Below are positions 1-8,812 of a stretch of DNA of 64,000 nucleotides, piece after piece. Source of the DNA: Saccharopolyspora dendranthemae. GTDB lineage: Bacteria > Actinomycetota > Actinomycetes > Mycobacteriales > Pseudonocardiaceae. Positions within the stretch are counted from its first letter, which is position 1. Every line of letters begins with the position of its first letter. A program made the position numbers and the translations under genes. The notes beneath the pieces were generated by a model. That model saw only the letters and a program-made list of their open reading frames with translations, did not search any database and had not been told where the DNA came from. The DNA is taken from contig NZ_VIWX01000006.1 of assembly GCF_007829955.1 (NCBI RefSeq), forward strand, positions 1-64,000. Direction: 5' to 3'.

Positions 1-401
1 ACCGCGCATCGCGCGAAGCCGCTTCGGGTACGGGAACATCGTGAAGATCGCCGTGCGCAGCAGCTTCTCGAATCGCCCACGTTCGTGGTGCCGTTCGACC
101 TGGGCACGCGTCTCAGCGATCAAGGTGCCGTACTGAACACCCGAAGGACACGCGGTCACGCACGCCATGCAGCCCAGGCAGGCGTCGAAGTGCTCAACCA
201 TGTTGTCGGTGAGCGTTCGCCTTCGAGGCCTTCCTTCATCAGGTAGATGCGACCGCGGGGGGAGTCCATCTCCTCCCCCCACAGCTCGTAGGTGGGACAG
301 CTCGGCAGGCAGAAGCCGCAGTGCACGCAGTCGTCGATGAGTTCGCGTTGCGGCGGGTGGAAGACGTCGAAGGCGCCAGGGCCGGCCGGGGTCTCGGTCA
401 T
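1..401 (-). pseudogene. glcF: Glycolate oxidase iron-sulfur subunit, partial and frameshifted
   Basis: Iron-sulfur subunit of the GlcDEF glycolate oxidase, which passes electrons from the flavin subunits to the respiratory chain. Only the N-terminal part is present because the gene runs off the left edge. From the ATG at 401 the protein reads MTETPAGPG..., then the first 4Fe-4S motif CVHCGFCLPSCP. The frame breaks near 214. One base is missing where relatives have GEPLTDNMVEHFD; in the other frame the text resumes as LTDNMVEHFDACLGCMACV, giving the second cluster motif CLGCMACVTACP. The start overlaps the glcE stop (TGATG). The break is either a sequencing error or early gene decay; glcE has two more breaks nearby. 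Confidence 0.82.
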
Positions 402-1647
402 CAGATTCCTCCCACGAACCGGCCCGGAGCGAGCCGGTGTTGCGGAATCGAACTGGTCCTTGGTGCGGCGCATGAGCGCGAGCGGCCCTGCGGCGATGGG
501 GCCCCACGGGTCGACGAGGTCGAGGACCGCGCGCGGTGCGCGTTCGACGAACCACGTAGTCGGCGCGGGCCCGCAGCTCGGAAGTCAGCCGGGCGACGGC
601 GGCCGGGTCCGCGGACGCGGGCAGTCCCGCGTGCAGCACGCCGATCCCGATCGCACCGCGCACGGAAATCGGCAGGTCACCGGTGCTCTGCTCGATGGCA
701 GTCAGCAACGCGGGCATGGCGCCGGGTTCGGCCCCGACGCGCAGCCCGGTGCCCTCGGAGTCGAAGGGGTGCTGTCCCCACCACTCGGGCTGCCCGTCGG
801 CTACCTCGCCCTCAACCGCCGACGCCAGCTGCAGCGCGCGGTCATGCGTGGCAGAAGGGCGTCCTTCCAACTGTCCGCAGACGGTGAAAGGACCGCCTGC
901 CGGCCGGTCGATTTCGATCGCCGTGGGCATGGCTTGGGACTGGCGGATGGTGTCTGCGGCTCGGGCGGCCGTGGCGGCGTCGTCGGTGACGGTGGTGATC
1001 CACCGGTGCTCTGCGGCAACGGGGTGCAACCGGAACACCGCTTCGGTGATCACGCCGAGGGTCCCGAAGGAGCCGGTGTAGAGCTTGCAGAGGTCATACC
1101 CGGCGACGTTCTTGACTACCTTGCCGCCCGCCGTCGTGACGGTGCCGTCGGCGAGCACGACGGTGACGCCGATCAGCAGGTCCCGGACGCCACCGAACAG
1201 GTGTCTGCAGGGCCCGGAGGTCGCGGTCGCGATGACTCCGCCGACGGTCGCGGTGGTGATGGGCTGGTCGATGGGGAGCTGCTGCCCGCCGTCGCGCACG
1301 AACCGATTGATATCGGTGATCGGGGTTCCGGCCAGCGCGTGCACGACGAGGTCGCCTGCCGCGTGCTCGACGATCTTGTTGGCCGGCGAGAGGTCGAGCA
1401 GCAGGTCGACGTCACGAGGCGGTGCGCCCCAGTCGAGCTTGCTGCCCGAACCCGTGGGCACGACGCGGAGTTCGTGTTCGGCAGCGACCTTCATCGCGGC
1501 CGCGGTCTGCTCCGTTCCCTCCACGGCGGCCACCAGCTGGTGACCGAGGCCCTTGTCCGAGCTGTTCTCGTCGGCCCTGCGCACGTTGTCGGCTCCGAGC
1601 ACTGCCGCCAACGCGTCGTGGGCGGCCTCGGTGGTTTTCGTCTGCAT
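401..1647 (-). pseudogene. glcE: Glycolate oxidase FAD-binding subunit, frameshifted
   Basis: FAD-binding subunit of glycolate oxidase, a smaller paralogue of GlcD. The minus strand from the ATG at 1647 (overlapping the glcD stop) translates well for about 365 residues: MQTKTTEAAHDALAAVLG, a PCMH-type flavin region with LPIDQPITTATVGGVIATA, then GGKVVKNVAGYDLCKLYTG, typical of GlcE. Two single-base insertions then break the C-terminus. Near 549 the text should run YVVVERAPRAVLDLVDPWG. Near 446 it should run FDPQHRLAPGRFVGGI and stop at 401. With both corrected, the product is full length. No single uninterrupted reading frame covers this stretch. Confidence 0.8.
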
Positions 1648-3149
1648 CAGAACTGGTCCGCCAATCCCGCTTCGGTCAGGGGGTGCACTCCTGTGCGCCG
1701 ACCCGGGACTTCCCCGCACAGCCGGGGTGTCGGGAAGACCTTGCCCGGGTTGCAGATGCCGACCGGGTCGAACGCGCAGCGCACTCGTTGCATCGTGTCG
1801 AGGTCTTGGTCGGTGAACATGCGACCCATGTACTTGACCTTGTCCGCACCGACGCCGTGTTCACCGGTGATGGAGCCGCCGTGCTCGATGCACAGGTCGA
1901 GGATCGCGCCGGAGACGGCTTCGGCGCGTTCACCGGCACCGGGCTCGGCGTCGTCGAAGAGCACCAGCGGATGCAGGTTCCCGTCTCCGGCGTGGAAGAC
2001 GTTGGCCACGCGCACGCCGGATTCGCTGGACAGGCGGGAGATGCGGCCGAGCACCTCGGGTAGCGCGGTGCGCGGAATGACGCCGTCCTGAACGATGTAG
2101 TCGGGGCTGATGCGGCCCACCGCGGCGAAGGCGGACTTGCGGCCTTTCCAGATCATCGCTCGCTCGGCGTCATCGGCAGCGACGCGGATTTCGAAGGCTC
2201 CGCGTGCGCGACAATGCCGTTCGACCTCGGCGAAGGTGTGCTCGACTTCTGCCGCCGGCCCGTCGAGCTCGACGACCAGCACCGCACCCGCTCCCTCCGG
2301 GTATCCGCACTGCACGGCTTGTTCCGCTGCCTCGATGGCCAGCGCGTCCATCATCTCGATGGCGGCCGGGGTCACGCCGTCGGCGATGATCGCCGAGACC
2401 GCCGCGCCCGCCTCGTCGGTGGAGGGGAACCCTGCGAGCAGCGTCTGAACCACTTCGGGTTTGCGCAGGAGCCGAACGGTGATCTTGGTGACGATGCCGA
2501 GTGTTCCCTCGCTGCCGATGAAGGCTCCCATCAGGTCGTAACCGGGAGCTTCGCGCGCATCGGATCCGAGTTCGACGAGCTCGCCGTCGGGCGTCACGAC
2601 CTCGAGGCCGAGGATGTGGTTGACGGTGAAGCCGTACTTCAGGCAGTGCGCACCGCCCGAGTTCTCGGCGACGTTGCCGCCCACCGAGCAGACCTGCTGA
2701 CTGGAGGGGTCGGGGGCGAAGTAGTAGCCCTGCGGCGCAGCGGCTTTGGTGACGTCGAGGTTGATCACGCCGGGCTCGACGACCGCCCGCTCGTTGACGA
2801 CGTCGATCTCCACGATGCTGCGCATCCTGGAGGTGACCACGAGGACACCGGATGAGTGCGGGAGCGCACCGCCCGAGAGGCCGGTGCCCGCCCCCCGTGC
2901 GACGAAGGGAATCCCGTGCGCGGCGCAGGTTCGCACGACGTCGCGGACCTGCTCCGCAGTCTCGGGCAGCACGACCACGGCCGGGATCACCCGGTGGCTG
3001 GCGAGCCCGTCGCATTCGTAGGTGCGCAAGCGCTGCGGATCGGTGATCACTGCCGTCTCCGGCAGCGCCGCGCGGAATTCCGCCGCAGCGGTGTCCAGCG
3101 CGGCCGGACTTCCCGCCGCGCGCTCGGCTTCGATACTGGCCGACTGCAT
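1647..3149 (-). CDS. glcD: Glycolate oxidase catalytic FAD subunit
   Basis: Catalytic flavin subunit of glycolate oxidase, converting glycolate to glyoxylate (related enzymes use D-lactate or other 2-hydroxyacids). The 500-residue product has the PCMH FAD-binding domain at about residues 55-235, including PFVARGAGTGLSGGALPHSS and SVGGNVAENSGGAHCLKYG. A C-terminal FAD-oxidase domain follows, with NVFHAGDGNLHP and GEHGVGADK. The start at 3149 has GGGAGG seven bases upstream. It is the first gene of glcD-glcE-glcF, with stop/start overlaps between genes. It is intact, unlike its two partners, so the complex may be non-functional or the partner breaks may be sequence errors. D-lactate dehydrogenase is an alternative function. 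Confidence 0.88.
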   Translation of the reverse strand: MQSASIEAERAAGSPAALDTAAAEFRAALPETAVITDPQRLRTYECDGLASHRVIPAVVVLPETAEQVRDVVRTCAAHGIPFVARGAGTGLSGGALPHSSGVLVVTSRMRSIVEIDVVNERAVVEPGVINLDVTKAAAPQGYYFAPDPSSQQVCSVGGNVAENSGGAHCLKYGFTVNHILGLEVVTPDGELVELGSDAREAPGYDLMGAFIGSEGTLGIVTKITVRLLRKPEVVQTLLAGFPSTDEAGAAVSAIIADGVTPAAIEMMDALAIEAAEQAVQCGYPEGAGAVLVVELDGPAAEVEHTFAEVERHCRARGAFEIRVAADDAERAMIWKGRKSAFAAVGRISPDYIVQDGVIPRTALPEVLGRISRLSSESGVRVANVFHAGDGNLHPLVLFDDAEPGAGERAEAVSGAILDLCIEHGGSITGEHGVGADKVKYMGRMFTDQDLDTMQRVRCAFDPVGICNPGKVFPTPRLCGEVPGRRTGVHPLTEAGLADQF

Positions 3150-3269
3150 CGTTCAGCCTCCCGGGGACAACTTCCGCCTGGCAGAAAAACGGTTCCGTGG
3201 ACGGAAATCCTAGGTTGCCCACAACATAGATACAAGAGGTGGACAAGATGGGACACCGTTACCCCGAGT

Positions 3270-3285
3270 GTGCACGAATATGCAC
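3270..3285. promoter_or_regulatory. Inverted repeat upstream of glcD
   Basis: GTGCA and TGCAC arms separated by six AT-rich bases, about 120 bases upstream of glcD, in the 211-base gap before the next gene. It could be an operator for a glycolate-responsive regulator, but no regulator gene is adjacent. Confidence 0.22.
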
Positions 3286-3325
3286 TTCAGAGACGATCTC
3301 CGCAGGCCGAACCGGCGCGGCAGGA

Positions 3326-3350
3326 ATGGGAGGAAGGTTCCCATCCACCA
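3326..3350 (-). repeat. 25-bp GGGAACCTTCC repeat, copy 1
   Basis: Reverse orientation; the 14-base core at 3331-3344 matches perfectly. It lies 11 bases beyond the 3' end of the MpaB-like gene. Confidence 0.6.
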
Positions 3351-3360
3351 CCCGATCGTC

Positions 3361-4206
3361 CTAGAGCCTCACCACGGCCTTCGCCGAGGGGAAGGCCTGC
3401 TCCCCCAGCCGCTCCACGGCCGCCAGCACGTGTCCGCTGGGAAACCGGTACCGGATCCGGTCGGGAACCGACCCGCCGAACGCGCGGAACGCCTTGGCGC
3501 CCGCTGTCGCGACCCGGTCGGGCATCGCCGGCCTGCCGTGCAGGTCGCGCGCCCAGCCCGGGAGCAGCGAATACGCCAAGTGCCCTATCGGCAGATAGCC
3601 GACGTTGAGCGGCCGCAACCACCAGGTCGTGAAGGGGTGGTGCAGGAATCGGAACACCACATCCGACTCCCGGGTGCGCGCGAGCTCAGGTCGCACGCGT
3701 CGGAAGTAGTCGTCCATCTCGCTGCGCGACCCGGGGACCTGGTCCGGGTCGAGACCCACGAGCTCCGCCGAGCGGCGCTGTTCCGCGAAGTAGCGGTCGT
3801 GCTGGGCGTCGCTGAGCGGAAAACCCGCTCGCCGCACGATCTCGGAGAACGATGCGACCTCCGCGCAGTGCACCCAGAGCAGCAGGTCCGGGTCGTCCAG
3901 CCGGATCTCGTCCCCGGTCCGCGGGTCGCTGGCGCTCAGCACGCGGTGGACGTGCCGCACGCGTTGGGCGGCGGTGCGGGCCTTCTCCGTCGTGCCGTAG
4001 GTGGCGACGCCGACGAAGTCGCTGGTGCGGCGCAGCCTGCCGATCGGGTCTTCCTGGAACCGCGAGTTCTGCACTACAGCCGCCACCGCTCGCGGGTGCA
4101 GCGCCTGCAGGAACAAGCTGCAGATCCCCGCGATCCACATCGTTGGATCACCGTGCAGATGCCAGGACACCGTTCTCGGCCCGAACAGTCCACCATCCGC
4201 CATCAC
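3361..4206 (-). CDS. MpaB-like oxygenase (DUF2236)
   Basis: 281-residue member of the DUF2236 family, which covers fungal MpaB and the rubber-oxygenase Lcp catalytic fold, a haem-dependent group. Family features visible are GDPTMWIAGICSLFLQALHP near the N-terminus, QDP-like EDPIGRLRRTSDF, then LLWVHCAEVASF and HPFTTWWLRPLNVGYLPIG. The substrate is unknown. The start is GTG at 4206, with AGGAGG seven bases upstream lying inside the end of the preceding phosphodiesterase gene, so the two are probably translationally coupled. It appears to be the last gene of an operon that begins with the acyl-CoA dehydrogenase at 6567, which suggests a lipid-related role. That role is an inference from context. 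Confidence 0.82.
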   Translation of the reverse strand: MMADGGLFGPRTVSWHLHGDPTMWIAGICSLFLQALHPRAVAAVVQNSRFQEDPIGRLRRTSDFVGVATYGTTEKARTAAQRVRHVHRVLSASDPRTGDEIRLDDPDLLLWVHCAEVASFSEIVRRAGFPLSDAQHDRYFAEQRRSAELVGLDPDQVPGSRSEMDDYFRRVRPELARTRESDVVFRFLHHPFTTWWLRPLNVGYLPIGHLAYSLLPGWARDLHGRPAMPDRVATAGAKAFRAFGGSVPDRIRYRFPSGHVLAAVERLGEQAFPSAKAVVRL

Positions 4207-4209
4207 CGA

Positions 4210-5364
4210 TCAGCCTCCTGCTGCGATCAGTACCGGTATCAGTTGTTCCGCAGAGGTCAGGGAGCCGTGATGACCCCGCAGCTTCGATTCGCCCGGCTCG
4301 GCAACCGACCGGATCACCCCGGTTGTGCGCAACACGGCCAGCACGTCGCCGATGCGCGGCCTCACCGCGTCGGTCACCGGGCCGAAGTAGCCCTCGTCGA
4401 TGGCCTGCTCGCCGGTGATGACGCTGCCGCTCTCGCCGACGGCGTCCTGCCAGGCGGCCAGCACGTCGTCCCGCGCGCCGGGACGGGCGTAGACCTGGCG
4501 GACCCGCACCTCGCCGCCGAGCAGGCGGACTCCCTCCTGCAGCGCGGGATCGCTGTCGGCGTCGATCATCTGCGCCGGATCCAGGTCGACCATGCCGTGG
4601 TCGGCCACGACCGAGAGCACGACGCCCGGTGGTAGTCGTTCGGCGACCATCTGCACGAACGCGTCGATCTGCCGCAGCTGCATGCGCCACTGGATGGAAC
4701 CGGGTCCGTGAACGTGCCCCAGCAGGTCGACTCCCGCGTGATAGCCGTAGCAGAGGCTGGGACCGGGGCTCTCGGCCGCGTCGAGGAGTTCTGCGGCGAG
4801 GTCGCCCAGCTCCCGCACGCCGCGGAACTTCGCACCGCGCAGCGAGGCCTCGGTCAGCCCGGTGCCCTCGAAATGACGGGGAACCGCGACGCGAACGTCG
4901 ACTCCAGCAGCCGCGGCCCGTTCCAGCACGGTGGTGTGGGGCTGCACCTGTTCCGGTGGCCACCGCTCCATCAGGCTCACGCGGTCGCCGTCAGGCGAGT
5001 CCCGGACCGTCCAGCTCAAGGGGTGCAGCAGACCTCCGCCCGGTTCGGCGAAGGTGTAGCCGACGAGGCCGTGCTCCCCAGCGCAACGACCGGTGGCCAG
5101 CGAGGCGATGCTGGTGACGGTGGTGGTGGGGAACCCTGCTGTCAGCGGCGGCGAGTGCTGCAGGCTCGACAGAAATGGCGCGTCGGCTTCGTGCGCGCGC
5201 AGCAGCTCGTGACCAAGCCCGTCCACCAGCAGCACCAGGGCGTTGCGGCAGGGCGGGATCCCGATGGTGTCGGTGAAGCTCTCGACACCCATCGCGGCCA
5301 GCATCGATGGGAAGACGTCGCGCAGCGCGCGTCCGTCGGAGTCGGGGGCGACGATCCAGTCCAC
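4210..5364 (-). CDS. Alkaline-phosphatase-superfamily phosphodiesterase
   Basis: 384-residue type I phosphodiesterase/nucleotide pyrophosphatase of the alkaline phosphatase superfamily. The metal site and nucleophile are visible: LLVDGLGHELL (first Asp), the nucleophile region GFPTTTVTSIASLATG, YHAGVDLLGHVHG, SVVADHGMVD, and a late His in GHHGSLT. No signal peptide is apparent, so it is probably cytoplasmic. The GTG at 5364 is preferred over upstream codons because AAGGAGG sits six bases before it. It lies between the acyl-CoA dehydrogenase and the MpaB-like gene on the same strand. The substrate cannot be told from sequence. Confidence 0.85.
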   Translation of the reverse strand: MDWIVAPDSDGRALRDVFPSMLAAMGVESFTDTIGIPPCRNALVLLVDGLGHELLRAHEADAPFLSSLQHSPPLTAGFPTTTVTSIASLATGRCAGEHGLVGYTFAEPGGGLLHPLSWTVRDSPDGDRVSLMERWPPEQVQPHTTVLERAAAAGVDVRVAVPRHFEGTGLTEASLRGAKFRGVRELGDLAAELLDAAESPGPSLCYGYHAGVDLLGHVHGPGSIQWRMQLRQIDAFVQMVAERLPPGVVLSVVADHGMVDLDPAQMIDADSDPALQEGVRLLGGEVRVRQVYARPGARDDVLAAWQDAVGESGSVITGEQAIDEGYFGPVTDAVRPRIGDVLAVLRTTGVIRSVAEPGESKLRGHHGSLTSAEQLIPVLIAAGG

Positions 5365-5424
5365 GGTTCGCCTCCTTCGCGGCGGGACGCGGGAACCGGC
5401 TGGCACCGGTCCCCGCGGACGCCG

Positions 5425-6567
5425 TCAGAATCCCATGGAACGGCCGATGATCTCCTTCATGATCTCGGTCGTGCCGCCGTAGATGGTCTGGACGCGGGAG
5501 TCCAGGTACGCCTTGGCCACCGGGTACTCGGTCATGTAGCCGAAGCCGCCGTGCAACTGCAGGCAACGGTCGACGACGCGCTTGTTGAGCTCGCTGAGCC
5601 ACCACTTGGCCATGGCGGCGTGTTCGATGCTCAGCTCACCTCGAACGTGCTCCTGCACGCAACGGTCCGCGAAGACCTGCCCGATCTGGACCTCGGTGGC
5701 CATCTCGGCGAGCTCGAAGCGGGTGTTCTGGAACTTGCCGATCGGTCGTCCGAAGGCGGTGCGCTCGCGGCAGTAGTCCTTGGTGAGCTCCAGAACCTTG
5801 GCGGCCGAGGCGATGGAGGCCACGCCGATCGACAGCCGTTCTTGCGGCAGGTTCTGCATCAGGTAGATGAAGCCCTGCCCTTCCTCGCCGAGGAGGTTGC
5901 GGGCGGGCACGCGCACGTCGGTGAAGTACAGCTCGGCGGTGTCCTGCGCCTTCTGCCCGATCTTCTCGAGGTTGCGGCCGCGCTCGAAGCCCGGCATATC
6001 GCGCTCGACCACCAGCAGGCTGATGCCCTGGTGCCCCGCGTCCGGGTCGGTGCGGGCCACGACGATCACCAGGTCGGCCATGATGCCGTTGCTGATGAAG
6101 GTCTTCTGCCCGTTGAGCACGTAGTCGTCACCGTCGCGGACCGCGGTGGTGCGGATTCCCTGCAGGTCGCTGCCCGCGCCGGGCTCGGTCATCGCGATGG
6201 CGGTGATCAGTTCCCCGGAGCAGAAGCCGGGCAGCCAGCGCTGCTTCTGCTCGTCGTTGGCCAGCTTGGTCAAGTAGGGCGCGATGATGTCGTTGTGCAG
6301 CGGTGACCCGAACCCGGAGATGCCCGCGGACACCAGCTCCTCGTCGAAGACGACGTTGAAGCGGAAGTCGTCGACGCCGCCCCCGCCGTACTCGTCATCG
6401 ACGGCGAAGCCGAGCAGGCCGTGTTCGCCGGCGGCCCGCCAGGATTCCCGGCTGACCTGACCGGCGGCCTCCCACTCCTCGTTGTGCGGGACGAGTTCCT
6501 TGTTGATGAAGGTCCGAGCCGTCTCTCGGAAAGCCTCGTGCTCGGGCTCGAACAACTCCCTGCGCAT
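5425..6567 (-). CDS. Acyl-CoA dehydrogenase
   Basis: Flavoenzyme catalysing alpha,beta-dehydrogenation of acyl-CoA. The product has the three-part acyl-CoA dehydrogenase fold: a helical N-terminus, the FAD/substrate motif ITAIAMTEPGAGSDLQGIRT, and a C-terminal domain with RTAFGRPIGKFQNTRF and VQTIYGGTTEIMKEIIGR. The Glu of LPQERL (about residue 245) is where the long-chain (LCAD) subgroup keeps its catalytic base. The IYGGT loop has Gly where the medium-chain group has Glu. An ATG at 6567 is spaced nine bases from AAGGA; a GTG two codons earlier is also possible. It probably starts the operon that includes the phosphodiesterase and the MpaB-like oxygenase. Confidence 0.9.
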   Translation of the reverse strand: MRRELFEPEHEAFRETARTFINKELVPHNEEWEAAGQVSRESWRAAGEHGLLGFAVDDEYGGGGVDDFRFNVVFDEELVSAGISGFGSPLHNDIIAPYLTKLANDEQKQRWLPGFCSGELITAIAMTEPGAGSDLQGIRTTAVRDGDDYVLNGQKTFISNGIMADLVIVVARTDPDAGHQGISLLVVERDMPGFERGRNLEKIGQKAQDTAELYFTDVRVPARNLLGEEGQGFIYLMQNLPQERLSIGVASIASAAKVLELTKDYCRERTAFGRPIGKFQNTRFELAEMATEVQIGQVFADRCVQEHVRGELSIEHAAMAKWWLSELNKRVVDRCLQLHGGFGYMTEYPVAKAYLDSRVQTIYGGTTEIMKEIIGRSMGF

Positions 6568-6600
6568 CTTCACGCGTCCTTCCGGTTCGTGGCGGGCGGC

Positions 6601-6625
6601 GCGAGGAAGGGAACCTTCCTGTCAC
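6601..6625 (+). repeat. 25-bp GGGAACCTTCC repeat, copy 2
   Basis: Forward orientation, 22 of 25 consensus positions. It lies in the gap between the CoA transferase end and the acyl-CoA dehydrogenase start, paired with copy 3 about 40 bases away. Confidence 0.7.
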
Positions 6626-6641
6626 CGTCATCCCGCGAAGT

Positions 6642-6666
6642 CGCTGTGTGGGAACGAATCTGTCGT
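6642..6666 (+). repeat. 25-bp repeat, degenerate copy 3
   Basis: Forward orientation. GGGAAC at 6650 and CTGTC at 6660-6664 are kept and the centre has diverged. Confidence 0.4.
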
Positions 6667-6682
6667 TGGGTCGCGCCGCGGG

Positions 6683-7810
6683 TCATCGCGGCGCGGAGTG
6701 CATGGCGCCCGAGTCGAGCAGGTCGTGGGAAAGCCCCCATTCGCTCAGCACTTCTTCGGTGTGCGCGCCGGGGATGGCGACCGCTCCGGGCTCGGGATTC
6801 GGGGTGCGGCTGAACCGCGGGGCGGGCGCCGGTTGCAGCGTCCCCTCGCGGCGCACCAGGGTCTGACGGGCGGCCAGGTGCGGGTGTTGCTCCGCCTCGG
6901 CCATCGACAGGACGGGGGCGACGCAGGCATCGGTGCCGTCGAACACCTCGGTCCACTCCGCACGGGTGCGCTGCTTGAACCTCTCGGCGAACATCTTCCT
7001 GAGCTCAGGCCATGTCGAGGCGTCATCGCGGTCTGGGACCTTTCCTGCCAGTTCGAGCTTCTCCAGCAGCTCCGCGTAGAACTTGGGTTCCAGCGCGCCG
7101 ACCGACATGTACTCGCCATCGGACGTTTCGTAGACGTCGTAGTAGGGAGCGCCGGTGTCGAGCAGGTTGGTGCCGCGTTCGGTGCTCCACCCGCCCGTCG
7201 CGAAGAAGCTCCACAACATCGATCCCAGGTGCGCGGTTCCGTCGACGATGGCGGCGTCGACGACTTGGCCGCGTCCGCTGACACGCGCTTCCAGGAGTCC
7301 CGCGAGGACCCCGACCGCCAGGTACATCGCTCCGCCGCCGAAGTCCCCGAGCAGGTTCGCCGGGATCTGCGGCGGACCGCCCTGGCGGCCGATGGCGTGC
7401 AGCATGCCGGTGAGCGAGACGTAGCCGACGTCGTGACCCGAGGTGCTGGCGAGCGGACCGTCCTGGCCCCATCCCGTCATCCGCCCGTAGACGAGCTTCG
7501 GGTTGAGCTCCCAGCACTGGTCCGGGCCTACTCCGAGCCGCTCGGTGACGCCGGGACGCAGGCCTTCCAGCAGCACGTCGGCTTCTTTCGCGAGCGCCAG
7601 CACGGCTTCTGGGCCTCGCTCGTGCTTGAGGTCGACCTGAACCGACCGCTTGCCCCGGTTGAGCAGGTCGTCGTCACCGCCGACGCCCGGCCGGTCGACG
7701 CGGACGACGTCTGCCCCGAGATCGGCCAGCAGCATGGCGCAGAAGGGCGCCGGACCGATGCCGGCGAGCTCCACGACTTTCACCCCGGCCAGCGGGCCAC
7801 CCGTTGCCAT
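6683..7810 (-). CDS. CaiB/BaiF CoA transferase, alpha-methylacyl-CoA racemase type
   Basis: 375-residue family III CoA transferase fold. The text GPAPFCAMLLADLGADVVRVDRP and RGKRSVQVDLKHE closely follows alpha-methylacyl-CoA racemases. These interconvert 2R/2S methyl-branched acyl-CoA so that branched acids can enter beta-oxidation. The Asp of LGDFGGGAMYLAVG is at the position of the racemase catalytic Asp. The ATG at 7810 has GAGAGG about ten bases upstream. Upstream extensions in this frame would run through the divergent regulator and are not used. It sits between the acyl-CoA dehydrogenase and a divergent MerR gene, consistent with branched-chain acyl-CoA catabolism. A plain CoA transferase is the alternative. 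Confidence 0.88.
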   Translation of the reverse strand: MATGGPLAGVKVVELAGIGPAPFCAMLLADLGADVVRVDRPGVGGDDDLLNRGKRSVQVDLKHERGPEAVLALAKEADVLLEGLRPGVTERLGVGPDQCWELNPKLVYGRMTGWGQDGPLASTSGHDVGYVSLTGMLHAIGRQGGPPQIPANLLGDFGGGAMYLAVGVLAGLLEARVSGRGQVVDAAIVDGTAHLGSMLWSFFATGGWSTERGTNLLDTGAPYYDVYETSDGEYMSVGALEPKFYAELLEKLELAGKVPDRDDASTWPELRKMFAERFKQRTRAEWTEVFDGTDACVAPVLSMAEAEQHPHLAARQTLVRREGTLQPAPAPRFSRTPNPEPGAVAIPGAHTEEVLSEWGLSHDLLDSGAMHSAPR

Positions 7811-7893
7811 CACGACAAATCCTCTCCACGACGCGGAAGCCCGACCCCTCGAACAACGCCGTGCCACGCGACACAAGAAATACGACGCAATCA

Positions 7894-7931
7894 GTGTTAC
7901 ATCGTTGGTGTTACAGCGGTCAAGGAGTAAC
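7894..7931. promoter_or_regulatory. Candidate MerR operator/promoter
   Basis: Two GTGTTAC direct repeats at 7894 and 7908 (14 bases apart), followed by an inverted GTAAC at 7927. They lie in the 129-base divergent gap between the racemase gene and the MerR-type regulator. This fits autoregulation and control of the neighbour but is unproven. Confidence 0.4.
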
Positions 7932-7939
7932 GTGACGGC

Positions 7940-8656
7940 ATGCTCCGAACTGCGGACGAAGAGCTCACCATCGACGAACTGGCCGCCCGTGCCGGAGTGA
8001 CCGTGCGAACGGTCCGGTTCTACTCGTCGCGCGGGCTGCTGCCGGCTCCACGCCTGCGCGGCCGTCTCGGACTGTACGGCGCTGAACACCTCGCGCGACT
8101 GGATCTGATCCGCGAGCTGCAGACGCTCGGCTTCACCCTGTCGGCTATCGAACGCCACCTGCAGCGCATCCCGGCAGGCTCCTCACCGGACGAGCTCGCC
8201 CTGCAGCGCGCGCTGATCGCGCCGTGGACCGATGATCACGCCGAAGAGCTCGACCGCCACGAGCTGGACCGCCGCGCAGGCAGGCACCTCGATGACGACC
8301 TGGTCGAGCACCTTGTGGAGCTGGGGGTCCTCCAGCGCATCGACGATCCGGACAAGCTGCAGCTGCCCAGCCCGGCGATGCTGGGAGTGGGCCTGCAGAT
8401 CCTCGACCTGGGGCTGCCGCTGCAGATGCTGGTGCAGGCCAAGGGGATCGTCGAGCGGCACACCGCGCAGATCGCCACCGAGCTGCGCGAGCTGTTCGCC
8501 GAGAACGTGCTGCGCCCCTACGTGGAGCACGGACGTCCCGAGGACGAGCGCGATCGGGTGCGCGTGGTGACCGACCAGCTCCGCCCGCTGACCATCCAGG
8601 TCCTGGTCAACGGCTTTCAGCACGCCGTCAACGACGTCATTCGCGATCACGTCTGA
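7940..8656 (+). CDS. MerR-family transcriptional regulator
   Basis: 238-residue regulator with an N-terminal winged helix-turn-helix of MerR type: LTIDELAARAGVTVRTVRFY, then SRGLLPAPRLRGRLGLYG and an arginine-rich second helix. The C-terminal part (from about residue 100) is helical and lacks the cysteine ligands of metal-sensing members, so the inducer is probably organic, perhaps an acyl-CoA. The gene is divergent from the racemase-type CoA transferase, and repeated GTGTTAC boxes lie between them. The start at 7940 has AAGGAG at a rather long spacing of 12. Its target is most likely the acyl-CoA genes to the left, by position only. Confidence 0.83.
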   Translation: MLRTADEELTIDELAARAGVTVRTVRFYSSRGLLPAPRLRGRLGLYGAEHLARLDLIRELQTLGFTLSAIERHLQRIPAGSSPDELALQRALIAPWTDDHAEELDRHELDRRAGRHLDDDLVEHLVELGVLQRIDDPDKLQLPSPAMLGVGLQILDLGLPLQMLVQAKGIVERHTAQIATELRELFAENVLRPYVEHGRPEDERDRVRVVTDQLRPLTIQVLVNGFQHAVNDVIRDHV

Positions 8657-8812
8657 TTTCGCCTGATTCTTCCGAAAAGCCGCCGGGGTGTACCGGTTCG
8701 TCGGAACGTGTTCCAGCATTCGGCGCTGGTTTCGGTCCACCCCGATCAGGTTTCATCGCCTCAACGCGCGTCAATCGCAACCGTTGTTCGGGGCGAGGGG
8801 AGATCGGCTGCG

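Noticed and set aside
292..2091. Long plus-strand open frame of 599 codons
   Set aside because: It is antisense to glcE and glcD, which match known families closely; the composition reflects high GC in an alternative frame.
5389..5407. GGGAACCGGCTGGCAC before the phosphodiesterase gene
   Set aside because: Ends resemble the repeat but the core differs at the centre; uncertain and not counted.
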